A stretch of DNA of 64,000 nucleotides from Massospora cicadina (Eukaryota; Entomophthoromycota; Entomophthoromycetes; Entomophthorales; Entomophthoraceae). Of the stretch, positions 1 to 10,756 are shown piece by piece (the stretch's first letter is position 1; each line of letters starts with the position of its first letter). The stretch is from NCBI GenBank assembly GCA_022478985.1, contig JAKSZP010012259.1:1-64000 (forward strand), given 5' to 3'. The notes beneath the pieces are model-generated. The model saw only the letters and a program-made list of their open reading frames with translations. It was not told the DNA's origin and did not search any database. The translations under genes and the position numbers were made by a program.

Positions 1-2
1 GT

Positions 3-440
3 CCCCACTTAGTAGAGGAGGTATTGGGTGATGGGGCGCTCCACTTGAAGCTTTCCGCGCATTGGAAGCAGCACCCAGTTTTCCATTTTTCCCAATTGTC
101 ACCCTTTAAGGGTGTAATTCCCACGGACCCAGAACTGATTGTCATCAATAATGAGGAAGAAGGTGAGGTAGAGGCTATCCTGGCATCTTGCAAGTCGTGA
201 CGTTCAGTCCAATATCTCATGGCCTGGAAAGGATACCTGGCCTACAAAAATAGTTGGGTCAAGGCGCACAATTGCGCAAATTGCATGGCCCTGGTTGAAG
301 CCTTCCACGCATCCCACCCTGAGGCTCCCCACCCTCCTCAGAAGATCGCGACAATTATGGCTATCAATATACCTAAAGCACACAAGAATGTGGCTCTGGT
401 GCAGTTTCCCAGTGGGGGTGCCATTCCTTTGGAAAAAGGA
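3..440 (+). pseudogene. T1: Ty3/gypsy chromovirus pol, 3' end (integrase tail and chromodomain)
   Basis: This is the last part of a Ty3/gypsy polyprotein; the upstream domains lie outside the window. Read in the frame of position 3, it gives an integrase C-terminal block (HLKLSAHWKQHP, then FSQLSPFKG), an acidic linker (NNEEEGEVEAIL), and a chromodomain with the typical YLMAWKGY and NSWV motifs followed by LVEAFHASHPEA. The chromodomain binds histone tails and is known to guide chromovirus integration. One in-frame TGA at 198-200 breaks the frame just before the chromodomain, at a position where CGA (Arg) would fit. The frame continues past the polypurine tract into the LTR. T2 carries the same order of motifs, so the assignment is firm; the element is dead or truncated by the window edge. 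Confidence 0.85.
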
Positions 441-448
441 AAGGGTAA
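431..448 (+). promoter_or_regulatory. Polypurine tract of T1
   Basis: A purine run GGAAAAAGGAAAGGG, then TAA, lies directly before a TGTAAGTC terminus. Ty3 elements prime plus-strand DNA synthesis from such a tract at the edge of the 3' LTR. It fixes the LTR start at 449. Confidence 0.7.
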
Positions 449-1140
449 TGTAAGTCTTGGGGAACGTCCTTTAGCTCTCAATTGGGTCATCTTCCCATTC
501 CTGAATAAAAAGACACCAAAGAGAATGGCAGTACTTCTCATCACTCAGGGCAATCTCGCTCACATAGTAGATGAGCAATGGGTAACAGCTCATCCGCTTC
601 AGATCCCACCCCCAATACCCACACTTACCTCAGCAGAACTGTTGCGGGGAATTAGTGAGCTCTGTGCTGAGATTACTGAATTGAAATTGGTTGGATATAA
701 TTCAGCCAGCAATCTGGCTGATGCCCAAAATTTGAATGGCTGTAAAAGCATGAAGGATGAGATATTGGCTGGATCACCCAATGGTTCCAATTCAATCAGT
801 AAACCAGGTGATTAAATATTGGGCGCCATCGATGAGGGTTTGAAGCTCTCTGATAGTAATTTGGGCGTTGCGCCTGATGTGCTGCTGTTGACCAAACAAA
901 TGGTTAAATGACTGAGCGCGGGTGGGTTGGCTGTCCTGAACCCGTTCCCAACCAAATGGACCCATCCCTATATGGGATGGCCTTGAGGGATTCCCATCGC
1001 CCTTTGGGCCATATGCTGTCATGCTAACTGTCAGAAACATAGTCAAGCCCTGGTTTGGACGTTTGAGGTCAAACTGACAGAGACTTGGCCCACCGCCAAA
1101 TTTTATGATGTCAGTTCCCAAAGAATAAACCCACCCATTC
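449..1140 (+). pseudogene. ORF block 1 inside LTR-A (T1 copy), unknown function
   Basis: I do not recognise this protein. From 449 to 815 the T1 pol frame stays open and reads NVSLGERPLALNW, FPFLNKK, LAHIVDEQWVTA, then PTLTSAELL and ELCAEITELKL. After a stop at 813-815 and a divergent patch, similarity to the 52382-53080 minus-strand ORF resumes: LLLTKQMVK, NPFPTKW, PYMGWP, FEVKLTETWPTAKFYDVSS. Two TGA codons interrupt the second half. Block 1 of the related copy is an uninterrupted frame of about 230 codons, and T2 keeps DLSHVVDERWITAM in the same place, so amino-acid conservation persists where DNA has diverged. It could be an accessory protein of the element or a C-terminal extension of pol. 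Confidence 0.55.
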
Positions 1141-1326
1141 CCAAACAATTTGCCAATTAGATTGAATTTGTGGGTCCCAACCCCATCCTGTCACTACCCA
1201 TTTGACCACTATTGAATCAGTTGTATGGCACTGAGAAAATTGTTGGTCGATTTTCTTACTTTCCTTTCCAAAATAAAATTTTGCCAAAAAATCAATTTTT
1301 TATTTTCTGTTCTGACCGCATCCCAG

Positions 1327-1812
1327 ATGGCATTTCCCTGGTGGTCTGTCATCCCACACTCCGGGTGGACTTTACCAATTCTTTTGGTCACTATGGCTCC
1401 CTCTATCACTGATTGGGCCAGCGAGTCTAACACTTTTGGTTTTACAACCCTGCTCTTATGAACTTCCAACAATACACGGGGATCCTATGGCCCTATGTAT
1501 AACAATAGAAAGAAAAAATCCATCTATCACCCCCAATGAATTGGCCTCTAAAGCCAAGAATCTCATCAAAACTATCCCAGTAATCCCACCTCCTGCAGTT
1601 AGAACTACTGAGTTGGGAATGGGTTCAGTGTGGTTTGTCATTGGGATACTCCTTACCCTATTGTTGCACCACCACTTCGTGGTATCACATTTCTAGGCTC
1701 CATATGAAGTCATATAGTCAGCAATGCCTCTAGCATTCTGTCCTACTTTTTTGGGTATTCACGCATCCTGACTGGCAGATCAGTCTAAACTTCTTCTGCC
1801 GTTTCCATGACA
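1327..1812 (+). pseudogene. ORF blocks 2 and 3 inside LTR-A (T1 copy), hydrophobic, unknown function
   Basis: Block 2 starts at an ATG preceded by AG (1327) and reads MAFPWWSVIPHSGWTLPILL, then VTMAPSITDW. The minus-strand copy has MALLWWPVSPYTRWALPVLM, then VTMAPTIVNW, also at an ATG after AG. Block 3 (about 1624-1812) holds a likely membrane segment, VWFVIGILLTLLLHHHFVV, then AMPLAF and, after a frameshift, HPDWQISLNFFCRFHD; the other copy reads IWFIFGLLFTIALHQRFIIS and AFWIAFWVLVHPDWQDGLKF. Whether the three blocks are exons of one gene joined by splicing (the AG before block 2 would suit a 3' splice site) or separate frames cannot be settled here. A membrane-anchored accessory or envelope-like product is a guess. 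Confidence 0.45.
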
Positions 1813-3153
1813 ATGTCATGGTTAATTTTTTGGCCAAACAGAAATTACTTAATGAGCCAAATTGGTTAGTTGAACCACATGATTTTTTCACTGCTTTGGT
1901 TCTTTGCACTGAAACCTTGTGCTTCTTTAATTCTGATATCAAAACAGCCAACTTAAATGCTTTAGCTCCCTCTCTGTTCCTCTGCATCAAAATGCCTCTC
2001 TGTCCTGACACTATTTGCTGCTCTGGCAATGAAGTTAAAACAACCAACCCAAAATTTGTGGCACCATTTCCATTTATCTGCGCTGATGCTTACCACTGTT
2101 TTGCTGAGGCAACAGCCAACTCAAATGCCTCTGCGCCTATTCCATCCCTCTGTAGTGATGTACTCCTTGTTTTGGTGCCAAAATCAAAGCTACTGAAACT
2201 CCACAAATAAACCTTGACTTTAGCTATAAAGCTGCACCAGACCTCTTGACAAGCTAATGAAGCATCCAGCTCTACTTTCTCCCTCATTTCTTTTTCTAAT
2301 GCCAAAATTTACAACTATCCCAATAATTTAGCCAAACAAAATGCTTCAGCGCTAAACTTAGTTTTTTTTTAGCCAAGGTGACCAAAAATCTCAATAACTA
2401 TCTTGGTTAGCCAATCTAAGTGCCCTTGAGGCTAACATGCACTCTCCCTCAAATTATTTTATACTATAGCGGCTTCAAAACCACACTTACAGCATACACT
2501 GGTTACTGAGCCTTCACCTCTGAGGTGTGTTTCCTTACCAATTACCCACAAAGACCAATTATCTTCTTGAACCAGTTGGGCTAGGGGTTGCCGCAACTGA
2601 CCCCCTCCCCTTGATAAGATTCTCTGTAGTTCTAGGAGTTGCTTGGTCCAGATGAGTCAAATGCCCCAGAATCAATCCTCACCCATTTACTGATTTTTAT
2701 AATTCTAACTATTTCATTTATCATTTTTTTTATTAACCTCTTAGGATTCCCACCTAACACCAGAAAATCAAAGACATCTGACCCAATAAATTTGATAAAC
2801 TGAATGATTTGTCAATCTGGCCAGCTGAGTTGCTTCAACAGTCCACCATCAGCTAAATTAGTTGCTGAACCTGAAAACTTGACTTACAAGGGCCCACCAC
2901 TTGAAATTTAGCTCTGTATTAACAACCTAAATGTCTTGATGATTTAAACTTAATTTCCCACGTCTTAAACTTCTTTATTGGCCTCCATTTCTATGTAAAA
3001 GCTAAACCCCTTGGTTTGGATTTTGGGACCAACCTACCCAAGAACTTTGTTACCTAGCAACGCCAGATAGGCTGAAGCCAGTATGATCCAGGCCAAGTTG
3101 GGTGTCACCCCCATTCAACCCAGACATGGCAACTTTCTCCACAGTCAAGGCTT
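1813..3153 (+). other. Flank between T1 LTR-A and LTR-B; no clear gene apart from a short repeat ORF
   Basis: Pyrimidine-rich, AT-rich sequence with many stops. It runs up to a polypurine tract, so it is probably the 3' untranslated part of an older LTR element into which T1 inserted. Apart from the 1818-2210 frame I see no domain. Confidence 0.4.
1818..2210 (+). CDS. Small ORF of 130 codons with three Cys-containing repeats, unknown
   Basis: Not recognised. The frame contains three degenerate repeats of about 24-29 residues: DIKTANLNALAPSLFLC, EVKTTNPKFVAPFPFIC and EATANSNASAPIPSLC, each with a Thr-Asn or Ala-Asn pair, an Ala-Pro, and a Cys after the Pro-Ser/Phe stretch. The DNA is correspondingly tandem-repeated. 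The frame opens 5 bp after the LTR-A end and has no upstream promoter that I can see. It may be only a decayed tandem repeat that happens to be open. Confidence 0.25.
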   Translation: MVNFLAKQKLLNEPNWLVEPHDFFTALVLCTETLCFFNSDIKTANLNALAPSLFLCIKMPLCPDTICCSGNEVKTTNPKFVAPFPFICADAYHCFAEATANSNASAPIPSLCSDVLLVLVPKSKLLKLHK

Positions 3154-3164
3154 AAAGGGGGCAG
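3154..3164 (+). promoter_or_regulatory. Polypurine tract before LTR-B
   Basis: AAAGGGGGCAG followed immediately by TGTTGGGATTTG, the usual arrangement of a Ty3 plus-strand primer and 3' LTR start. Confidence 0.6.
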
Positions 3165-3790
3165 TGTTGGGATTTGCCCTGATTCAAGGGAAGCCTCAAA
3201 TTTGGGGTTCCAAATGGTTAGATGTTTTTATTATATTATTAAATTTTAAGCTATAATATCTAGTGATGCATAAATAAGCTGATGTGCCAAATTTACTATT
3301 AAGGTATTCTAATAGCACTTGATGATTTTTTGGGCCAAAGGCCTGAAGTTATTACCCTCAACGCTATATTGCCTCAACTAATCCCCAATTACCCAATTAA
3401 CTATTTAATGAACTTACTCAAGAGAAATTGACTTGACATCCCATTATAATTAGTTTAGGTGAGTTCTCTCCATTTTTGCCCAGCCCCTATTTTGCCTACC
3501 CCTATTAAAAAGCCATAATTAAATCAGTAAAGAGCTTCTTTTTGTTTTATTTTTTACATAGTTAAAAACTTGAAATGTTTTCCTATTTAAGTTAACAGTG
3601 ATCTGCTTTGACAATGTTCTTTCTGTTAAATGATTTTCCCCGGTTCAGTGAAGTTGCCAAGTAATTTCCCTAGAGAGAGAAAGTCTCCTAGATGAGTTCC
3701 GCTGGTGCTACTAGATTCTTAATAAGTATGTAGCCTTTAAAGGACCTCCCTTTGAGTTTTACTTATAAAACTCCAACAACTAGCCTCTCA
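3165..3790 (+). repeat. LTR-B (right boundary approximate)
   Basis: Starts TGTTGGGATTTGCCC after the polypurine tract. The inner part (about 3270-3540, including GGCCAAAGGCCTGAAG and the CTACCCCTATTAAA region) is matched on the minus strand at roughly 18300-18860, supporting a dispersed repeat. The right end is not defined by a duplicated target site; the T2 pol begins soon after. Confidence 0.55.
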
Positions 3791-3864
3791 ACTGAAAGTA
3801 AATCTTGTTAGAATAATTGCCCATTATACCCATACACAGAGAAAGATGATAAAGTTTTAAATGT

Positions 3865-6682
3865 ATGGCTGGACGTTATTCTGGCAAAGGGATGGATTAT
3901 TATGAAGTCCTCCCCCATTGCTTCTCCTGTGTCTTCACTCAGAAGGAAGATGGATCCATGAGGCCTTTTATTGATCATGGGAATGTCAGTAATGTGACAG
4001 TTTCAGACCTCTACCGCCTTTCACTGGAACAACCAATAGCCCAGGCAATTACAAAGTCATAAATTTTTTTTAGAAAACTGAATCTGGTAAGTACCTTCAA
4101 TTAGGTCAGAGTCAAGCCTATTAGAAGTAAATTACCACTACACGGAATAACAATGAAATATTTCAATTTAAAGTGATACATTTTGAGTTGAAAATGCCCA
4201 AGTGACCTTTCAGTGCCTCATTGATGATGTGCTTGGTAACCTTTTCTTCTCATGCGCTGTTGCTTACATTGATAATATTCTAATTCACTTGCTCACCTGG
4301 GAACAGCATGATAACGATATGGAAGCCATAATGGCTGCCCTCCACAAGCTGTGCTCTTTATGAAGTCCTCAAAGTGCAAATTCCTACTTGAAGAGGTAAT
4401 CTTACAAGGGAACTAGTTCTGAAGGAGGGTTATGAGTGCCCCCCTGTAAGATGGAAACTATTCAATCCTGGACAATCCAAACATCCAAAAATAACTCTGA
4501 AGCTTTCTCAGGACAGTGATCTTCCTTAAGAAGTTCTCATCCTCTCTTGCTCAACTAGCAGCACCCCTTAATTTCCTGACTGAAAAGAACAAGCCCTTTA
4601 AATGGACGCTTTAGTGCTAACAGGTGCTTGACTATATTAAAGAGTTTTCCTTATGTCACCAGTTCTCAGGCATGCGGACATATCCAAGCTCTTCATTACT
4701 GCTTGTGATGCATATTCTATTGCCATGTGTGCGGTGCTACTTCAAGAGCATGATGAGGTATAACATCCAGTCACTTACTTTTCTTGCAAGTTTTTGGTCA
4801 CAAAACAAGCCTAACCAAATTATTGCAAAGAACTAGCAGCAGTGTCCTGATCACTGAATCACAGGCGCTACCTCCTCCAAGGGGCCCAGCATGAGATTAT
4901 TGTGCAAACTGACCATCAGTCCCTACTGTACTACAGTAAACATAAGCTTTCTCACCACTGGGCCCACACCTACTACTATATATAAAAATTCAGTATTGAT
5001 TATGAGTTTGTAAAGGGTACTTAATGTCTTACCAGACTTGTTTTGTAGAAACCCCGCCGTGAACCTAAGCATAGATAAGCTCCCTGACCTTATCACCATC
5101 ATTCCTATTGCACATATCAGACGCTGGACCTCCTCTTCATCTCTTTTGCTGGATTACCCTCTGATGCGCCTCTCCTTGACCAAGTTCTTGCTTCCTAGCT
5201 AACCTCACCCCAAGGGGATTTCATTCTTTGATAATCTGAAAGCCAAGTCTCACAAACATACTTACTATGCCCTCAAGGATAAAGATATTTTTTTCTCAGT
5301 GACAGAATTTAAGTTCCACTACAATCCATAACCAGGTGATTCAAGAACAACATGATCACTCAACTGTGGGTCACCTTAAGATCTAATTAGTGCGATGAAT
5401 TTGTTAGGAGAACTTAAAATTAGCCATGATAAATCAAAGAGGTCCCTTCATGAATCTCCCATTGTGTAGTATGTGCACAATTCAAATTGAACTGATCAGG
5501 ATGAGAATGGCCTCTTATACTTTTGCAACAGGCTAAGGGTCTTTGGACCTCAATATCAGTCAGTTTCATATTAGAGCTGCCTTCTTCTAAGGGATATGAT
5601 GCAGTTCTGGTGGTTATTGAGCAGTTTACTAAGTTATTACTCTTTATCCCTTGTAACATGACGGTCACCTCTGAGGAAACTAAAGCGCTGTTTGTAACCC
5701 ACATGTTCTCCATGTTATGTCTCTACATGGAAAAGTAAGTGACTGTGGCCCTCAATTTACTACCAGATTCCGGAGTGCCCTGCTTGACCCCTTTAAATCA
5801 AGCCTTGTTGGTCAACTGCTTATTGCCTTTAATTTGATGGTTAAACTGAAAGGGTGAACCTGACATTGTAGCAATACCTCCGCTGTTATGCTTCCACCAT
5901 TCATGGCACATGAGCAGCATATCTTCCCCTGATGAAATTTTTATATAATAATACCTCTCATATCTCCACCAGCTTTTCTTCTTTTGAGGCTGATTTGGAA
6001 TAACCTCATTCCATATTAGCACCTATCTTGATTACACAGTCGCTACAGATGAGGCTTGCTTGAATTACTAACATGATACTCACAATCTTATATGTTCATC
6101 TTTTAAAGACAATAGAAGATTACATGAAATCTGCAGACCAGAAATGCCATCCAAGCCATGAGTTCAATGAAAGATCCATTATTATGATGGACACCTAGCA
6201 TTTGGATATAAAGGTCCCTACCCAAAATCTTGTGAGCAAATGCTATGGGCCATTTGAAGTGATGAAGGACTTGGGGAATGGAGCATTCCATATCAAGCTC
6301 TCCACCCACAGAAAAAACACAATATGTTATATGTGTCCCAGTTGTCTCCATTCAGAGGCCCCAAGACCACGTCACTTAAGCCTATCCTGATGGGTGATTA
6401 CCAGGAGGAAGAGGTAGAAGCGATTTTGACCTCATGGAAGTCATGGCATTCAATAGAACATGGTGGCTTGGAAGGGGTATACTTACTTTGAAAATAGATG
6501 GCTAGGCGCAAAAGTTTGTGTAAACAGCAAGAAACTTGTGAGAGTTCCATGTATCTCACCCTGAGGCCCTCATATCTCAAAAGGTAGTCATCCTACTTGC
6601 TATCAAGCTTCCTGAGCAGCACAAAAATTATATCTTTTCTCATTTTCCCAGAGGCAGAATGTATTCTTCCTAATAAAGATAA
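3865..6682 (+). pseudogene. T2: Ty3/gypsy chromovirus pol remnant (RT, RNase H region, integrase, chromodomain)
   Basis: A broken pol in several frames. RT begins near 3930 (EDGSMRPFIDHGNVSN, then DLYRLSL) and has AYIDNILI in place of the YxDD box near 4255. RNase H is poorly readable. The integrase core shows FILELPSSKGYDAVLVVIEQ then FTKLLLFIP (5570-5650), with Ser where the first catalytic Asp is expected, and SDCGPQFTTRFRSAL near 5735, which keeps the second Asp. The C-terminal domain reads VSKCYGPFEVMKDLGNGAFH (6229-6290), followed by a chromodomain with VAWKGYTYFENRW (about 6461-6500). gag and protease are missing, so it is 5'-truncated. It is the same family as T1, and the same LTR-A follows at 6683. 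Confidence 0.8.
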
Positions 6683-6960
6683 TGTAAGTATTTGTACATC
6701 AATTATTACTTGATTGTGAACGGTACTTTACAAAAGAAAGAAGGGACCAAAACCCCAGTGGATTCCTTTTCAAGATCAGTGACCTATCTCATGTGGTAGA
6801 TGAGCGGTGGATCACTGCCATGGCCCCAAAAATCCTCCCTCTCTTCCACCCATTTCCTATGATGACTTGGTAATAATGATTGAGGGCATGTAAAGAGAGG
6901 TAGTTTAGTACAGAGGCTCCTGGAAGGGCCCTAAGGCTCACTTAGATAAGGCCTGACCAG
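6683..6960 (+). repeat. LTR-A, 5' part-copy behind T2
   Basis: Starts TGTAAGTA in the same position relative to pol as the T1 LTR. It keeps the block 1 amino-acid motifs DLSHVVDERWITAM (about 6780-6820) and, after it, PPISYDDLVIMIEGM, matching the order in the other two copies although the DNA is strongly diverged. Similarity fades after about 6960 and no right terminus is visible. Confidence 0.55.
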
Positions 6961-7153
6961 TTGTAATCCATAGAAAACCTAACTCCTCCCAATCTCTCAT
7001 ATATGCCCAAATAAGCTTGCTAAATTGTATCAGGTTTTAATTAATAGTACAGATCGCAGATCAAACTCTCAGATCACCCAGTTCACTATCAATGTTTGCT
7101 TTATAAAATATTGATAGAACAGAGCTTGGAAGAACTGGTGATAGTAGCTTGCT

Positions 7154-7177
7154 TGGGACCATCTAGTACTAAAAAAA
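7154..7177 (+). mobile_element. Micro-retroposon 1: 24 bp insert with perfect 16 bp target-site duplication
   Basis: The 16-mer GTGATAGTAGCTTGCT occurs at 7138-7153 and again at 7178-7193. Between the copies lies only TGGGACCATCTAGTACT followed by seven A. The same insert with its A-run, extended 5', sits at 19210-19256 between another duplication. This is the signature of target-primed reverse transcription with extreme 5' truncation: the common piece is the 3' end of an otherwise unseen LINE or SINE. Confidence 0.85.
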
Positions 7178-7302
7178 GTGATAGTAGCTTGCTCATTTGG
7201 CATAATCCAATCAAGATCAGTAGTATGCTTCTAAATTTCTCTTTGATCTAGTGTATGTGCTATCAAGACCTTCAGAATGCAATCCAAGATTTCTGAGCCC
7301 CC

Positions 7303-8279
7303 TTTAAAATCTGGGCTGCTGGTTGGTAGCTTGCTTCTGCACTCTGATTAACTGCGCAGATTCTTGACCACTTGCGTTGATTGAAAATAGATAAACTGGG
7401 GAAATAATATTATGAAGACTATAGATATTGTTGATTCTAAAAAGCCACGTTGAGTAAAGGGTCCAATGCTAGACAGGTGCTTCTTCATCTTGAACATATT
7501 TTCGATCTTATAGGGAACAATTCCCTATTCTCTTCACGCAGAGACAAGCGGAGACTTGATAAAAACAACCTAAGAATATTTGATCCTTGCACTCTTATCC
7601 CAAGAGTAACGTTCTACAACCAATGTATAAACAACTAAGTTATTATCAAATTTTAATCTGTTTTATTAGGGAATATTTGGGGGGTTTTATATTATAATTG
7701 TCGCATAACATTTCAGCTATACATTGGTATCAATTTCTTAATCCCCCTAAATTATATCAACCCTTGAGTTTTAGGCATCAAATCTTGGCAGGTATCCTTG
7801 CCTTGATTTAATTAGGTAACATAATCCTCAGTTGTTCAGCGACAAATTTATTGGTGTTAGGAACTCAAAACCAATTGATTTGGGTTGTGTTGCCCAAAGA
7901 CAATCCTATTATTTACCACAAGCTTTAGAACGCTTAGGTAGTTTCCACAGCTCCCCATCCATTTTATCTGAACAACTTCCCATAATTTAGCTGTCAGGTG
8001 TTGCTCCTGAATCAAATTCTTGCTCAATATTGTCAGGGATGATTCCCAACAAGGATATCTTTAGTCATTGACTGTTGCTGAGATATTAAATTGTCCCCAC
8101 TGCAATAATTTGACTATTGGGTGTTGTTCCCTCATTGATTTATTGCTCAATATCATTGAAGATGATTTTTAATGAGAATATCTTTAGTTGGTGACTTTCT
8201 GAGATATTAGATTTTAATTACCAATTGTCAAATTTATTGGTCAATGTGTTGGACAATGTGGTCAACTGAACTTCAAACA
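7303..8279 (-). repeat. LTR-D copy, probably a solo LTR (977 bp)
   Basis: Reading the minus strand, it begins TGTTTGAAG at 8279 and ends AGATTTTAAA at 7303. It aligns along its whole length with the T5 5' LTR (28615-29533): for example GGCAACACAACCC against GGCAACATAGCCC, GAAGAAGCACCTGTCTAGC against GAAGAAGCACCTGTTTAGC, and the shared ATTCTTAGGTTGTTTTTAT area. No pol or gag of that family adjoins it, so a solo LTR is most likely. The open frames over it are chance. Confidence 0.7.
7982..8222. repeat. Tandem duplication of about 120 bp within the LTR-D copy
   Basis: Two adjacent degenerate units (about 7982-8101 and 8104-8222) share TTGCTCAATAT, GATGATT, the AGAATATCTTTAGT/AGGATATCTTTAGT box and CTGAGATATTA in the same order. 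The T5 and T6 LTRs show one unit, so the duplication is specific to this copy. Confidence 0.55.
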
Positions 8280-10750
8280 CCTCTCTAACACATTGCACCA
8301 TCCCTATCCTAGCCAATCAGAGTTCCACGCAGAGGCTTAGCCACATGCCAATTTATAATCTCCCTTTGATTCTCTTACTCTCATTTTATAGGCAATCACC
8401 ATACTCAGGGTAGGTTGGCAGAATTATTCCTTTAATCTATTCCCTTTAAGTAAACTAATATGTTCCTAGCTGTTGCTGTGAAATATACCCTCCACCTTTA
8501 CCTTCTACTTATATTAACAATACCTGGTAATGAACACCAGCATCTGTGAGTTTATACAAAATTTCATGAAGTGAGTATCTCAAACCACAGATCCAACGAT
8601 TCTCTGAATTGTATTTGAGTGTATAAATTTTTGTACTCACTGATCTATCCACTGATCTACTGCGCATATAGTGGATACTATCAATCCTTGGATACTTGGC
8701 TTATCCACCATTAATCAGGAGTGATCCTTAGTTGGGATTCACCCTATGCATGGTAGAAGCCTTTTCCTGGTGAGAATATAAAATGACACCAAAATGCAAG
8801 ACTTAATTTCTGAGATTAAAATAGTCCCAAAATCCAAAATTAAGGTTTACTTTAGCCTCAACAGTCTATAATTTAAAATTTAGCATAAAATTAACTTACT
8901 TCAAATTTGATTAATAAATGTTACGTTAGATTTACATCTAATTTATTTAATCCCAAATACTTTTTAAATCTGTGATTCAGCTAACAAAGATATTGCCATT
9001 GGGAGATCTTCTGAATCTATTACCTCATACAAACAATCCATGTATGCTGAGTACTCTTTCTGCTGTACCTTACATTAAAACTCCTTTCTCACCTTAATCC
9101 TGATTATCTACTAAAGTCTATCCAAATAATCTCATTACCCTATTTAACTGTTTCTATGAATATAATACCAGAAGGTCAAGAAGCTCAGCTTGTCTTACAA
9201 GATAATGGCCCAGTCACTTGGAAATCATGAATCACTCCTTGCATTTTCAAATAATCATAAAATCCCCTTTTGTTTTAACAGTATAGATAGCACAGATTTA
9301 TTTCTAAACAAAACACTTTTTACAACTGATTTTAGTATTTATCTTATAATTGTTTAAGTATTATTCTATTCTAATAGAGAAAGTCTCATCCAGTGCCATT
9401 AACTTTGAAGCCCTGCCTTCAGAATCTCAAGCAGACAGTGATCTCCCCCTGGCTGCCCAACATCCTCTTAACCCATATCCAAGACACGTTTAATCTGTTT
9501 TTATGCAAATTCTAAAAGCCAAAAAACCCTGAGGGTTTGTCACTCTCTTTTCCTCTCCTTCCATTAAAGTTGCCCCAGTAAGACATGAAAATGCCCCATT
9601 GCAGCTTTCTGGTTTGTCATGGGGACTTTAGTATGCATTTTTGATCAGTTTACTATTCACCTAACCCAATGATGCTCCACTATCCAGTAGTCAGGACAGC
9701 TGAGACTTGGCATTTTAGGTTATCCACTGAGCTCTAACACATCCAGTTAAGATGTCCAGTTTTATTGAAGTCATCTTGTCTCATGACAGGTGCCTATAAG
9801 CTATTAACCTCCATATAATAAGCCAAATATCTAGCTTATGTGGCTTATAAGATATTTTAGAAATTATCTTTTATACATAAATTCACAGTTTATATATTTT
9901 TGGTTAAAAATTTACATTTCAAAAACTCCTTATTACTTGAGAACCTAACACTCAAGAGTCATATACATATTAGATGTCCTTTGTATGAAAGTTTTTTAGT
10001 TTGGGAGAATACTATGTTTGAATATGCTTTTAAATATTAATAGTTTTATCATAAAGATCATCATTTTATAAAACATGACATTATATAAAAATAATATTTA
10101 TGAACAGTTGCATAGTAGTTATTTATAAACTATAAAGTTTCTACACTCTAAATTTTAGTCCAAGCTTGTGTGGGTTAAAATATATGACAAGAATTAGCTT
10201 ATATATATGAAGATTCAAAAAGACTTTATAATTTTTATATATATATATTAAGAATTCCCCTTACCTACTCAATATTCCTACACACAAACTGCATATACAT
10301 ACTAAACATCATAAATGTAGATTTTTGGTTTTATAGAATAATTTCTTATATACATTTTATAAATTAAAATTGTTTTGGGATAAAAATTTACTAAGAAAAA
10401 AGATAAAAGCTGAATTATAAATACTAAAAATATTCTTTTTTTAAAGGGTTCCTAATGAAACACAAATTTTAAACTGAACTCAATGCCAAATCTTAACAAC
10501 CTAGCATTTTATGATTAATAAATATTTGTATAAAACTGACATCTATATATTACAATAAAATTTACAGCTCTTTTGCAGTTATGTAGATACAAATTAAAAT
10601 TAGAAACCCTTACCTCCTTTCAAATCTAACACCCAAGAGGCACATACATATCAAATAACTATACTTAGGTAATTACTTTCTCTCTCTCTTTGCAATCACT
10701 AATTGCACAAATTTAATTCAAGACTAGATAAGTTTGATAATCTCTAAGAG
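8280..10750. other. AT-rich stretch without a recognisable gene
   Basis: About 2.5 kb with dense stops in all frames, short poly-A/T and TA runs (for example TATATATATATA near 10239) and no domain, LTR terminus or duplicated site that I can defend. It is probably very old transposon sequence. Confidence 0.5.
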
Positions 10751-10756
10751 GAGATT

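Larger units (their letters stand above)
449..1812 (+). repeat. LTR-A, 3' LTR of T1 (1,364 bp)
   Basis: Begins TGTAAGTC right after the polypurine tract and ends CCATGACA. The same 5' and 3' termini bound a 1,432 bp insertion on the minus strand at 51677-53108, which has a target-site duplication; that defines the repeat independently. A third, 5' part-copy starts at 6683 behind the T2 pol. This is long for a fungal Ty3 LTR, and most of it resembles protein-coding sequence (see the ORF entries). No duplicated 5-mer is seen at the right edge because the 5' end of T1 is outside the window. Confidence 0.75.

Noticed and set aside
7450..7638. Plus-strand frame of 62 codons
   Set aside because: It lies antisense in the LTR-D copy and is not kept in the other LTR-D copies.
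10670..10695. CT-rich microsatellite-like run (TTTCTCTCTCTCTTTG)
   Set aside because: Too short and irregular to count as a meaningful repeat.
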